Shown piece by piece: positions 16,024 through 25,792 of a stretch of 44,283 bases of DNA. Below the pieces are notes generated by a model that saw only the letters and a program-made list of their open reading frames with translations, did no database searches and had not been told where the DNA came from. Numbering within the stretch: the first letter of the stretch is position 1; each line of letters begins with the position of its first letter. Source of the stretch: Gracilibacillus suaedae (GTDB taxonomy: Bacteria; Bacillota; Bacilli; Bacillales; Amphibacillaceae); assembly GCF_017599345.1 (NCBI RefSeq), contig NZ_JAGFVL010000061.1:1-44283 (forward strand). Direction: 5' to 3'. Made by a program: the position numbers and the translations under genes.

Positions 16024-16938
16024 ATGCCTTCTATCACAATGAATAGAATAAGAAATAAAAAACCAACTGATTTACTATTCGATGCTACCGTAGTGGCGAT
16101 ATGTATTTTAATATTTTTTATTGTAGCCTATCCGATTTATTTTATCGTGATTGCCTCGATTAGTGATCCTACTTATGTTTCAACCGGAAGAGTACTTTTT
16201 GTTCCAAAGGGTTTTAGTTTATTTGGATATGAACAAATTTTTTCCGATTCGAGAGTTTGGATTGGCTATCGCAATACATTGTTTTATGCTCTTTTTGGGA
16301 CATTCGTTAATTTACTGTTAACTTTGCCGGCAGCATACGTGCTGTCCCGCCATGAGTTTAAAGCTCGAAGATTTTTGATGTTTTTCTTTATCTTCACGAT
16401 GTTTTTTAATGGTGGGTTAATTCCTACCTATATGTTAATGAGAGATTTAAGTTTAATAGATACTCCATGGGTATTTATCTTTAATCCACTTACCGTGAAT
16501 GTATTTAATTTAATTATTACAAGAACATTCTTTGAGAACAATATACCGCATGAAATGTTTGAAGCTGCTACAATGGATGGCTGCTCCCATTTTAAGTTTT
16601 TCTCATCGATCGTATTGCCATTGTCCAAAGCTGTAACTGCAGTAATCGGACTTTATTATCTAGTGTGGCACTGGAATGACTTTTTTACAGGGTTAATTTA
16701 TATTCGTAATTATGATTTACAGCCATTGCAGATTGTGTTGCGAGATATACTTTTATCCAATCAAGTGTTTGCCGAAGGTGCAGGAAGCGGTGGAACCGGT
16801 GGAGGTTATGCACAACGTTATGCCGATCAGGTTAAATATGGTGTTATTATCGTATCCTCCCTACCTGTATTAATCCTGTATCCATTTATCCAGAAATATT
16901 TTGAGAAAGGTGTATTAATCGGTTCAGTGAAAGGATAA
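16024..16938 (+). CDS. Carbohydrate ABC transporter permease, LplC/YtcP family
   Basis: 304 residues, six predicted spans. PIYFIVIASISDPTYVSTGRV near the N-terminus and FNGGLIPTYMLMRDL are hallmarks of LplC-type permeases; the EAA loop is FEAATMDGCSHFKFF at about 179-193. It ends in FEKGVLIGSVKG, the common C-terminus of this family. It begins 33 bases after the LplB-like gene with GGAGG upstream, and ends at a hairpin shared with convergent yesL. Confidence 0.88.
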   Translation: MPSITMNRIRNKKPTDLLFDATVVAICILIFFIVAYPIYFIVIASISDPTYVSTGRVLFVPKGFSLFGYEQIFSDSRVWIGYRNTLFYALFGTFVNLLLTLPAAYVLSRHEFKARRFLMFFFIFTMFFNGGLIPTYMLMRDLSLIDTPWVFIFNPLTVNVFNLIITRTFFENNIPHEMFEAATMDGCSHFKFFSSIVLPLSKAVTAVIGLYYLVWHWNDFFTGLIYIRNYDLQPLQIVLRDILLSNQVFAEGAGSGGTGGGYAQRYADQVKYGVIIVSSLPVLILYPFIQKYFEKGVLIGSVKG

Positions 16939-16945
16939 GTAAAAA

Positions 16946-16973
16946 GGACAGAACTGGAATCTCAGTTCTGTCC
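16946..16973. terminator. Terminator shared by lplC-like gene and yesL
   Basis: A perfect 11-bp stem, GGACAGAACTG and CAGTTCTGTCC. On the minus strand it is followed by CCTTTTTAC, so it serves yesL best; on the plus strand only a short ATTT follows. Confidence 0.7.
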
Positions 16974-16975
16974 AT

Positions 16976-17581
16976 TTAACTCGGTGTTGCAAAAAAAGAA
17001 TAAGCCGTCCGCATTATAATATAAGCTAGTAAACTAACTCCTAAAGCAGGTATAAAACCTGGTACTAAATAATACAGGTAAAAAGTCGCCGCAATTAACA
17101 CGAGCATTGCAATCGTATGCAGTGGCTTACCAATAACCAATATAGCAGAATATTTAATATATCCAAGTATGGAAAATTGGTAATGCACATAGATCGGGAA
17201 AATGAACACAGCAACAAGTGCGATAATAGCTAATAAAATATAGGTCATCACCATTAATGTAGAGTTTAATAGTGAACTGTCTAACTGGCCTAAGATTTGA
17301 ATGTTAAACAGTAAAATAGCTGTGGCGATCGCGAGTATATACCCAAGGATATTAGATTTGATAAACTCCTGTTTGTAATAGTGAATAAATTCGCGAAAAA
17401 GCTTGATATCATCCTCTGATTTGATATCTTGCCTGATTGTTGCAAACAAGGCTGCGGTAGCTGGGAAAATTCCAACTATAAATAATCCGAGTACAGAAAA
17501 GATGAACCAATACAGATTTAACAGCAGAATCTTAAAAATCCATTCTCCAACCGTTATATAAACTGAAATACCTTTATTCAT
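16976..17581 (-). CDS. yesL: YesL family membrane protein (DUF624)
   Basis: 201 residues, about five membrane spans. The start MNKGISVYITVGEWIFKILLLNLYWFIF and GIFPATAALFATIRQ match the DUF624/YesL family. In Bacillus yesL lies with ABC importers and enzymes for pectin-type sugars; here it is convergent with the Lpl-type importer, the usual company. Its biochemical role is unknown. ATG start with GGGAGG upstream. Confidence 0.8.
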   Translation of the reverse strand: MNKGISVYITVGEWIFKILLLNLYWFIFSVLGLFIVGIFPATAALFATIRQDIKSEDDIKLFREFIHYYKQEFIKSNILGYILAIATAILLFNIQILGQLDSSLLNSTLMVMTYILLAIIALVAVFIFPIYVHYQFSILGYIKYSAILVIGKPLHTIAMLVLIAATFYLYYLVPGFIPALGVSLLAYIIMRTAYSFFATPS

Positions 17582-17712
17582 AGCAAGGAACCTCCCAATC
17601 TCATATATCTATCTATTAAGCATACACAAAAATATTAGAATGGTAAATTTCATAGGCGGAATTTAAAAGAAAAGATATAGATTCTAAAAATAAGATAAAT
17701 AGGTTCAAAGAC

Positions 17713-17985
17713 TTCGCAATAATTAAAGCGAATTTCGCAATAAAGCAGGCCGGATTCGCAATAATCAGAGTGGATTTCGCAATAAAGCAGGCCGGATTCG
17801 CAATAATCAGAGTGGATTTCGCAATAAAGCAGGCCGGATTCGCAATAATCAGAGTGGATTTCGCAATAAAGCAGGCCGAATTCGCAACAATCAGAGTGAA
17901 TTTCGCAATAAAGCAGGTCCAATTCGCAATAATCAAGCAGGATTTCGCAATAAAGCAGGCCAAATTCGCAACAATCAAACGTAAA
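17713..17985. repeat. Array of thirteen 21-bp tandem repeats
   Basis: Units begin TTCGCAA at 17713 and then every 21 bases up to 17965. Most alternate between TTCGCAATAAAGCAGGCCGGA and TTCGCAATAATCAGAGTGGAT, giving a 42-bp higher-order period; outer units are more diverged than central ones. Because 21 is a multiple of three, several frames stay open on both strands, but none has a ribosome site, so I do not call a protein. It fills the gap between yesL and ykpA. Confidence 0.9.
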
Positions 17986-17990
17986 TCAAA

Positions 17991-18017
17991 AGGCTACCTC
18001 TTAAAAAGAGATAGCCT
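17991..18017 (-). terminator. Terminator of the ABC-F gene
   Basis: On the minus strand AGGCTATCTCTT pairs with AAGAGGTAGCCT and is followed by TTTTG. It lies just after the ykpA stop. Confidence 0.75.
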
Positions 18018-18022
18018 AAATA

Positions 18023-19642
18023 TTATGCATACATCGCACTAATTTCCTTTTGTAACTTCTGATCTGCCACATACTCATCATAGCTGATTTCTTTATCGAC
18101 AATTCCTTTTGGTGTAATCTCGATCAGGCGATTGGCGATACTGTTAATGAACTGATGGTCATGTGATGTGAATAGAATTGAACCTTTAAACTTAATTAAG
18201 CCGTTGTTCAACGCAGTAATGGATTCTAGGTCTAAGTGGTTTGTCGGTTCATCCAATACCAGCACATTGGCATTCGATAACATCATTTTTGATAACATAC
18301 AACGTACTTTTTCCCCACCAGATAAAACATTCGCTTTTTTCAGTGCTTCTTCTCCAGAGAATAACATACGGCCAAGGAATCCGCGTAAGAAAGTTTCAGT
18401 TTGATCTTCTGGTGAATATTGACGCAGCCATTCTACTAAGGTCATGTCATTGCCTTCGAAAAATGCTGAGTTATCTTTCGGGAAGTAAGACTGTGAAGTG
18501 GTAACACCCCAAGAATAGCTTCCTTCGTCAGGTTCCATTTCACCCATTAGGATATCAAATAATACGGTTTTAGCATTTTCATTTGGTCCGATGAAGGCCA
18601 CTTTATCATATGGTTTTAATGTAAAACTTACATTATCTAATACCTTCACGCCGTCAATTGTTTTCGAGATACCCTCGACACGTAATAAATCATTGCCAAT
18701 GTCACGACCAGGCTGGAAGGCTACATACGGATAACGACGGGAAGATGGTTTAATATCGTCCAGTGTAATGTTATCGAGCATTTTTTTACGAGAAGTTGCT
18801 TGCTTTGATTTCGACGCATTGGCACTAAAGCGAGCAATAAAGTTTTGCAATTCCTTAATTTTCTCTTCTTTTTTCTTGTTTTGATCCTTAGCCATTTGTA
18901 AGGCTAATTGACTGGATTCATACCAGAAATCATAGTTTCCGACGTACATTTCGATTTTGCCATAGTCGACATCAGCGATATGTGTACATACTTTATTTAA
19001 AAAGTGACGATCGTGGGATACAACAATAACGGTATTTTCAAAGTTAATTAAAAATTCTTCCAACCATTGAATCGCTTGAATATCCAAGTGGTTTGTCGGC
19101 TCATCTAATAATAAAATATCCGGATTACCGAACAGTGCTTGTGCCAACAATACTTTTACCTTTTCAGAACCTGTTAAATCTGCCATCTTTTTCGTGTGGA
19201 GGTCTTCACTAATACCAAGCCCTTTTAACAGAATAGCAGCATCTGATTCTGCTTCCCAACCGTTCATCTCGGCAAATTCGCCTTCCAATTCAGCAGCGCG
19301 CATACCGTCTTCTTCTGTGAATTCCCCTTTAGCATAAATAGCGTCTTTTTCTTGCATCACTTCATACAAGCGAGTGTGTCCCATGATAACAGTCTTTAAC
19401 ACTTCGTACTCTTCATAGGCGAAGTGATCCTGTTTTAACACAGCAAGGCGTTCATCTTTTCCAAGTGAAACGTGGCCAGTCTGTGGTTCGATCTCACCTG
19501 ACAATATTTTAAGAAAAGTAGATTTACCAGCACCATTGGCACCGATCAAACCATAGCAATTTCCAGCAGTAAATTTAATATTGACGTCTTCAAATAACTT
19601 CTTATCACCAAAACGTAAACTTACATTAGTTGCTTGTAGCAT
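18023..19642 (-). CDS. ykpA: ABC-F family ATPase, YkpA-like
   Basis: 539 residues with two ATP-binding domains and no membrane spans. Domain 1 has Walker A GANGAGKST, a variant signature LTGSEKVKV and Walker B ILLLDEPTNHLD. The linker (about 240-310) is basic and helical. Domain 2 has a degenerate Walker A GPNENAKT, signature LSGGEKVRC and Walker B VLVLDEPTNHLD. ABC-F proteins act on the ribosome (translation factors or antibiotic protection), not transport. The start MLQATNVSLRFGDKKLFEDV is chosen to match YkpA (about 540 residues); an upstream ATG would add six residues that overlap the GGAGG site. Divergent from the AraC gene. Confidence 0.9.
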   Translation of the reverse strand: MLQATNVSLRFGDKKLFEDVNIKFTAGNCYGLIGANGAGKSTFLKILSGEIEPQTGHVSLGKDERLAVLKQDHFAYEEYEVLKTVIMGHTRLYEVMQEKDAIYAKGEFTEEDGMRAAELEGEFAEMNGWEAESDAAILLKGLGISEDLHTKKMADLTGSEKVKVLLAQALFGNPDILLLDEPTNHLDIQAIQWLEEFLINFENTVIVVSHDRHFLNKVCTHIADVDYGKIEMYVGNYDFWYESSQLALQMAKDQNKKKEEKIKELQNFIARFSANASKSKQATSRKKMLDNITLDDIKPSSRRYPYVAFQPGRDIGNDLLRVEGISKTIDGVKVLDNVSFTLKPYDKVAFIGPNENAKTVLFDILMGEMEPDEGSYSWGVTTSQSYFPKDNSAFFEGNDMTLVEWLRQYSPEDQTETFLRGFLGRMLFSGEEALKKANVLSGGEKVRCMLSKMMLSNANVLVLDEPTNHLDLESITALNNGLIKFKGSILFTSHDHQFINSIANRLIEITPKGIVDKEISYDEYVADQKLQKEISAMYA

Positions 19643-19715
19643 ACTCCATAATTCCTCCATTATCTCATATCATAAAGCAAGCTTAAGCGATTTGGGATAG
19701 GAAGTCAATCAAGGA

Positions 19716-19743
19716 ATGACATTCTGAGGAAATTCGGTATGAT
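19716..19743 (+). promoter_or_regulatory. Promoter of the AraC-type regulator gene
   Basis: ATGACA (19716-19721), a 16-bp spacer and TATGAT (19738-19743). A start near 19750 leaves a very short leader and supports the ATG at 19766 as start. Confidence 0.5.
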
Positions 19744-19765
19744 AGAAGTAAGGAGGAGAGATCTC

Positions 19766-20650
19766 ATGCAATCATATTCTAAACACCAGTCATATGGTTT
19801 TCGGTTAAAAGGAGATTATCAAGAACGCGTTGCAGGTCTTCATTCAATTGGAAAGGAGTCCCGGAGTGAGCATACCTATATTTGGGATGGATTAAAAAGA
19901 GGGGAAGAAGGAAGAGTAGTTTTTCAATATACGTTAGATGGTAAAGGAGCAATTAGAATTGGCAACGAAATCTACCCATTAACGAAAGGTGATGCTTTTT
20001 TCGTAAAAATCCCTAGTGATCATTGTTACTACTTACCGGAAGAATCAACGTACTGGGATTTCATCTATATGACCGTTTATGGGAAGGAAGCAATTCGCCA
20101 TTTTCAGTATTTATCAGAAAAATATGGTCATATCCTTCAGCTCCCGGACCACTCTAGACCAATTAAACACATATTGCGAGTATTGCAGAAAATTGAAGCA
20201 ACTGGTATTAATCATGGCTATGAAGCTTCGGGCTATGCCTATAGTTTTTTGATGGAATGCTCGCAATATTTTGAGCATGAACAACTTCAAGAGGACCAGT
20301 TACCTGTCGCCATCTCAAAGGCAGTTTCCTTTATGGAAAACAATTATGCTGAGGATATCTCATTAGATGATATTGTTGCCGCATCTGGTTTATCCAAATA
20401 TCATTTCACGAGGCTTTTTTCTGCTTCTATCAATCAAACTCCTGTTCGTTATTTAACCAAGGTACGCATTCAGCACGCCTTAGACCTTTTACAAAATAAT
20501 GAGAAAACAATAGACGAAATTGCCCAAGAAGTTGGATTTTCATCCAGTAATTATTTTAGTAAAGTGTTTAAGAAATTATTGAATGAGACACCAAGTGAGT
20601 ATCGTCAAAATAAATACGTGATGCCCGTCGATCGATTATTCATTGATTAA
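19766..20650 (+). CDS. AraC family transcriptional regulator of the alpha-galactoside locus
   Basis: 294 residues. The N-terminal cupin-like sugar-binding domain (about 1-160) includes GRVVFQYTLDGKGAIRIG. The C-terminal double HTH (about 190-290) contains ISLDDIVAASGLSKYHFTRLF and the family signature IDEIAQEVGFSSSNYFSKVFKK, ending TPSEYRQ. AAGGAGG precedes ATG 19766; an ATG at 19739 overlaps the -10 box and is rejected. It is directly upstream of and co-directional with the GH4 alpha-galactosidase, so probably activates it, like AraC-type RafR/MsmR of other Gram-positives. Target inferred from position. Confidence 0.87.
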   Translation: MQSYSKHQSYGFRLKGDYQERVAGLHSIGKESRSEHTYIWDGLKRGEEGRVVFQYTLDGKGAIRIGNEIYPLTKGDAFFVKIPSDHCYYLPEESTYWDFIYMTVYGKEAIRHFQYLSEKYGHILQLPDHSRPIKHILRVLQKIEATGINHGYEASGYAYSFLMECSQYFEHEQLQEDQLPVAISKAVSFMENNYAEDISLDDIVAASGLSKYHFTRLFSASINQTPVRYLTKVRIQHALDLLQNNEKTIDEIAQEVGFSSSNYFSKVFKKLLNETPSEYRQNKYVMPVDRLFID

Positions 20651-20688
20651 TAACCGCAATATTTTACTCTTATTAAAAATATTTACGA

Positions 20689-20717
20689 TTGTAAACGTTT
20701 CAAAATCCTCATAAGAT
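20689..20717 (+). promoter_or_regulatory. Promoter/operator region of the GH4 alpha-galactosidase gene
   Basis: TTGTAAACGTTTCAA (20689-20703) has an AAACGTTT core and TTG/CAA ends. It is one base away from a cre consensus and also resembles LacI-family operators. Its TTGTAA could be a -35, with TAAGAT 17 bases downstream (20712-20717). The overlap suggests direct repression by CcpA or the LacI-type protein encoded at 22322. Confidence 0.45.
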
Positions 20718-20761
20718 GATAGTAAGTAATAGCAATTTAATGCGAATGAGGAGGAGAAAAT

Positions 20762-22060
20762 ATGTCCAAAATTACGTTTCTAGGAGCAGGAAGTACGGTT
20801 TTCGCCAAAAATGTACTAGGTGACTGTATGACAGTAGAGGCCTTACAAGGTTTCGAATTTGCCTTATTTGATATCGATCACCAGCGTTTGAATGATTCGG
20901 AAATGATGTTAAACAATTTAAAGAAAAGTTTAAACGCGAATGTGAAAGTAACAGCTTATCATGATCGTAAAGAGGCATTGAGGGATGCCAAATATGTGAT
21001 TAATGCTATACAAGTCGGAGGTTACGACCCGTGTACGATTACCGACTTTGAAGTGCCAAAGAAATACGGATTACGCCAGACAATTGCAGATACATTAGGG
21101 ATAGGCGGGCTCTTCCGAAACTTAAGAACGATTCCTGTGATGCAGGAATTCGCTCGTGACATGAAAGAAGTTTGCCCTGATGCATGGTTTTTAAATTATA
21201 CAAATCCAATGGCGGTATTAACTAATGTGATGCTAAAAGAAGGGATTAAAACTGTCGGATTGTGCCACAGTGTTCAGGTTTGTGCTAGCCATTTATTAGA
21301 TTCTTTAGAGATGCCGAAAGATAATGTGCAGTGGAAGATTGCCGGCATTAATCACATTGCATGGTTACTTGAAATAACAAGGAACGGGGAAGATCTCTAT
21401 CCGGAAATTAAAAAACGTGCAAAAGAAAAACAACAAGAAAAGCATGACGATATGGTGCGTTTTGAATTAATGGATAAGTTCGGCTACTATGTGACAGAGT
21501 CATCGGAGCATAATGCCGAATACCATCCATACTTTATTAAGAGCAAGTATCCGGAATTAATCGAGAAATATAATATTCCATTAGATGAATATCCGCGTCG
21601 CTGTGTGAACCAAATTGAAGGCTGGAAGAAAATGCGGGATGATCTTGTCAACGATCAAAACTTGCAGCATGAACGCACACATGAATATGGTTCATACATC
21701 ATTGAAGCAATGGAAACGAATCAACCATTTAAAATAGGTGGTAACGTTTTGAATACTGGAGGACTAATCAGCAACTTGCCGGAAAATGCTGTCGTTGAAG
21801 TTCCTTGTTTAGTGGATGCAAGTGGGGTAACACCTACCTATGTTGGTGATTTGCCAGAACAATTGGCAGCACTGAACAGGACCAACATTAATACACAACT
21901 ATTAACAATAGAAGCGGCGCTTACGAAGAAAAAGGAAAAAATTTATCAGGCAGCACTCCTCGATCCACATACTGCAGCAGAGTTATCCATTAATGATATT
22001 ATCACTTTATGTGACGATTTAATTGAAGAACATGGAGATTGGTTGCCGGAATATCAATAA
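20762..22060 (+). CDS. melA: Alpha-galactosidase, glycoside hydrolase family 4
   Basis: A 432-residue NAD+ and divalent-metal dependent alpha-galactosidase of the MelA type, cytoplasmic. The Rossmann start is KITFLGAGSTVFAKNVLGD; NYTNPMAVLT, GLCHSVQ (metal ligand Cys168 and following His169), AGINHIAWLLE and the C-terminal WLPEYQ are family features. GH4 enzymes cleave by oxidation/elimination rather than hydrolytic displacement. It acts on melibiose or raffinose-type oligosaccharides brought in by the ABC system downstream. ATG after GAGGAGG; a strong terminator separates it from the LacI gene. Confidence 0.92.
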   Translation: MSKITFLGAGSTVFAKNVLGDCMTVEALQGFEFALFDIDHQRLNDSEMMLNNLKKSLNANVKVTAYHDRKEALRDAKYVINAIQVGGYDPCTITDFEVPKKYGLRQTIADTLGIGGLFRNLRTIPVMQEFARDMKEVCPDAWFLNYTNPMAVLTNVMLKEGIKTVGLCHSVQVCASHLLDSLEMPKDNVQWKIAGINHIAWLLEITRNGEDLYPEIKKRAKEKQQEKHDDMVRFELMDKFGYYVTESSEHNAEYHPYFIKSKYPELIEKYNIPLDEYPRRCVNQIEGWKKMRDDLVNDQNLQHERTHEYGSYIIEAMETNQPFKIGGNVLNTGGLISNLPENAVVEVPCLVDASGVTPTYVGDLPEQLAALNRTNINTQLLTIEAALTKKKEKIYQAALLDPHTAAELSINDIITLCDDLIEEHGDWLPEYQ

Positions 22061-22062
22061 GA

Positions 22063-22120
22063 AAAAGAACACCTTCTTACTACTATCTGCAGAAAAAAGA
22101 AGGTGTTCTTTTATTTTTTT
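22063..22120 (+). terminator. Terminator of melA
   Basis: A 16-bp stem, AAAAGAACACCTTCTT with AAGAAGGTGTTCTTTT, then a run of seven Ts. Confidence 0.9.
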
Positions 22121-22204
22121 ACCCCCAATTTAACATTTACGTAATAAATAGAATTTGTTAGTAACTATTTTACTAAACATATTAAAAATCGTTAAAACTT
22201 CTAA

Positions 22205-23350
<1,146 letters not shown>

Positions 23351-23368
23351 TTATATTTTTACAACTTT

Positions 23369-23449
23369 AAGGAGGTGAGACCAACATTGAATAAATGTAA
23401 CCTTGCAGTCCTAGAAAGGTTTTTGGCGGAACGAATCTAGGACTACAAG
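23369..23449 (+). promoter_or_regulatory. Leader with upstream Shine-Dalgarno sequence, possible 17-codon peptide and hairpin
   Basis: AAGGAGG (23369-23375) is followed by a TTG at 23387 opening a 17-codon frame (MNKCNLAVLERFLAERI). Within and after it is a stem: CTTGCAGTCCTAG (23402-23414) with CTAGGACTACAAG (23437-23449), one mismatch. The real gene starts at 23548. A second small pair, GAGCACT/AGTGCTC, lies at 23467-23499. The layout parallels 13187-13241 upstream of the other binding protein. Confidence 0.4.
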
Positions 23450-23547
23450 CACTCTTTTTTGGACAAGAGCACTCTCATTATAAATGAAATTTAGTGCTCC
23501 TTACAATGTTTACAGTTTTTAAATATTTTATAAAAAGGAGTTTTATA

Positions 23548-24831
23548 ATGAAAACGTTTTTAAAATCATTAATAATTATTAGCTTTATTTCTGTCGTATT
23601 AATCGGTTGCTCTGCTGGAGGATCGTCAGATGATACAAATGGAGAAGGTGGAATGGACGGGGTAACCCTTTCTTTATATTCTACTGTGACAAATGAAGCA
23701 GATCAAAAAGCGATGGAATCTGTTATTGGGAAATTTGAGGAAGAATATCCGGATATTACTATCGATTACAACTTTCCAGCTGGGGAATATGAGAGTCAAT
23801 TACGTGTGAAAATGGCTGCAAATGATATGCCTGACTTATTTGATACACATGGTTGGTCACAAAATCGCTATGGTGAATACACAATGGATTTAAGTGATAT
23901 GAACTGGGTAGCAGATTTGGATCCTGCTTTAGAAGAAATTTTTACGGACGAAGATGGGAAAGTATATGCTTATCCCATTAATCAAGCGAAAGATGGATTA
24001 ACATACAACAAAAACGTGCTTGATGACTATGGAATCGAGCCACCTAATACATTTGATGAATTTATGACAGCGCTTGAAACGATTAAAGAAGAAAGCAATG
24101 GAGATGTAACACCATTATGGTTTGGAGGTAGTGAAGAAGGTGAGTTTGGTCAGTTCTTTGATCAATTTGCCACACCGTTATTAATTACACACCCTGATCA
24201 CGATTATAGTGAAGCATTATTAGATGGATCATTTGATTGGGAACCTTATACATTCTTACCTGAGAAGTTATTAGAAATGCAAGAAAAAGAATTGATTAAT
24301 CTAGATGCATTAACAGCGCAAGTTCATGAAAAAACACAGTTATTAGCACAGGATAAAATTGCCTTTGTTATGGCAACAACTCCAATTGGTGCTGTTCGGG
24401 AATTAAACCCTGATGCAGAATTAGGTGTTATGCCAGTGCCTGCAATTCATGAAGGTGGAGAGCAAAGTTGGATTGGTGGGGAACGTCACACCTATGCGAT
24501 CTGGAAAGACACAGAGTATCCGGAAGAAGCCAAGACATTTATAGAATTTTTAGCTCAACCAGAAATAGTGCAGGAATTAGCAGAAGGTACGTCATTGCCA
24601 GCAGGGCTTACGAACGCATCTGCAGATATTTATTTCCAACCTTACTACGATGAGTATTCTGATGTAGTGGTAGAACCTTATTTCGACAGGGTATTCTTAC
24701 CGAGTGGTATGTGGGAACCGATGGGTACAGCAGGGCAAGAATTGTTATCTGGGTCCTTAACACCTGAAGACGTATCAGAAAAAATGGCTACAGAATATAC
24801 TCGACTATTAGAACAAGAGGGGTCGGAATAA
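23548..24831 (+). CDS. Alpha-galactoside (raffinose/melibiose-type) ABC transporter binding lipoprotein
   Basis: 427 residues. Lipoprotein signal MKTFLKSLIIISFISVVLIGC with lipobox LIGC and a Gly/Ser/Asp linker; family 1 binding protein fold with QLRVKMAANDMPDLFD. An upstream in-frame GTG (23494) lacks a ribosome site; AAAAAGGAG precedes ATG 23548. The position, between a LacI regulator and two permeases followed by GH36 alpha-galactosidase, makes it the equivalent of MsmE/MelE. It captures alpha-galactosides outside the membrane. The substrate is inferred from context. Confidence 0.85.
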   Translation: MKTFLKSLIIISFISVVLIGCSAGGSSDDTNGEGGMDGVTLSLYSTVTNEADQKAMESVIGKFEEEYPDITIDYNFPAGEYESQLRVKMAANDMPDLFDTHGWSQNRYGEYTMDLSDMNWVADLDPALEEIFTDEDGKVYAYPINQAKDGLTYNKNVLDDYGIEPPNTFDEFMTALETIKEESNGDVTPLWFGGSEEGEFGQFFDQFATPLLITHPDHDYSEALLDGSFDWEPYTFLPEKLLEMQEKELINLDALTAQVHEKTQLLAQDKIAFVMATTPIGAVRELNPDAELGVMPVPAIHEGGEQSWIGGERHTYAIWKDTEYPEEAKTFIEFLAQPEIVQELAEGTSLPAGLTNASADIYFQPYYDEYSDVVVEPYFDRVFLPSGMWEPMGTAGQELLSGSLTPEDVSEKMATEYTRLLEQEGSE

Positions 24832-24844
24832 AAAAACTGTGTAT

Positions 24845-24873
24845 AACGAGTAGGGGATTATCCCCTGCTCGTT
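24845..24873 (+). other. Intercistronic hairpin without T-run, second sugar operon
   Basis: AACGAGTAGGGG (24845-24856) pairs with CCCCTGCTCGTT (24862-24873), one T-G pair. It is followed by CCATAATAGG, not Ts. It sits between binding-protein and permease genes exactly as at 14989-15018 and probably stabilises the upstream message. Confidence 0.6.
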
Positions 24874-24895
24874 CCATAATAGGAGTTGAATAGCG

Positions 24896-25792
24896 ATGAA
24901 TAAAAGCACAAAGAATACTGCAAAAATAGAAAATAATTCATCACTTTGGTGGATGTATTTACCAGCATTCCTGTTTGTAGCTTTCTTTATTGTGTATCCT
25001 TTTGTGAATGGTATTCGGATTTCATTTACAAACTGGAATGGCTTTTCGCAAATGTATGATTTTATTGGTTTAAAGCAATATACACGTATGCTGACAGACC
25101 CCGATACATGGACTATTGTAAGAAATACATTATTATATGGCATCGGCAGTACAGTTTTTCAAAATATTTTAGGTTTAGTTTATGCATTACTTTTAAATCA
25201 AAGTATAAAATTTAAAGCAATAACAAGGACGGTTGTTTATTTACCCGTAATTATCAGTCCGTTAATCATGGGGTATATTTGGTATTTTTTCTTTGCTTAC
25301 CAGGGTGGCGCATTAAATGATGTCTTGATGGCATTAGGAGGAGATCCCATTAATGCATTAGGAAATGCGGACTTAAATATTTGGATTATCGTATTCGTAA
25401 ATACCTTCCAATTCGTTGGAATAGCGATGATAATATATTTGGCAGGTTTATAAAGTGTTTCCAAAGACTTTTATGAAGCGGCAGAAATTGATGGTGCTTC
25501 TTCCTTTCAACAGTTCAAAAACATTACACTACCTTTATTAATGCCATCGATCACCATTAATATGGTTATTAATATTATTGGTGGTTTAAAATTATTTGAT
25601 GTCATTATTTCATTAACAGGTGGCGGCCCTGGAAATGCATCCCAATCGATGTCTACTTTTATGTATGACTTATATTTTTCGCGACAGGATGCGGGTTATG
25701 CAGCAACACAAGGTGTGTTAATGATGGTGATTATATTGATCTTAAGTTTATCGGCTCTTGTGTACTTCCGTCGTAAGGAGGTGGAGGCATAA
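24896..25792 (+). pseudogene. Alpha-galactoside ABC transporter permease 1 (MelD/AmyD-like), interrupted by in-frame TAA
   Basis: The reading frame encodes a normal ~298-residue sugar permease but has TAA at 25451-25453. Before it: [27 protein letters not shown] and, at the stop, IYLAGL[22 protein letters not shown]. Homologues read IYLAGLQ at this point, so a single C-to-T change of CAA to TAA is the simplest explanation. The same frame continues without shift to 25792, with the EAA loop and two final spans beyond the stop. The 185-residue product would lack the ATPase-contact loop and should not work. Alternatives are a sequencing error or low-level read-through. The remaining sequence shows no other decay, so the lesion is recent. 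Confidence 0.85.

Noticed and set aside
17616-17978. 120-codon minus-strand open frame across the 21-bp repeat array
   Set aside because: Frames stay open because the unit is 21 bp; there is no ribosome site and plus-strand frames are equally open.
17713-17985. CRISPR-like array
   Set aside because: Repeats are contiguous 21-mers with no unique spacers, and no cas genes are present.
25451-25453. Recoded stop (selenocysteine or pyrrolysine) in the permease
   Set aside because: The codon is TAA, which is not used for either residue, and the expected residue is glutamine.
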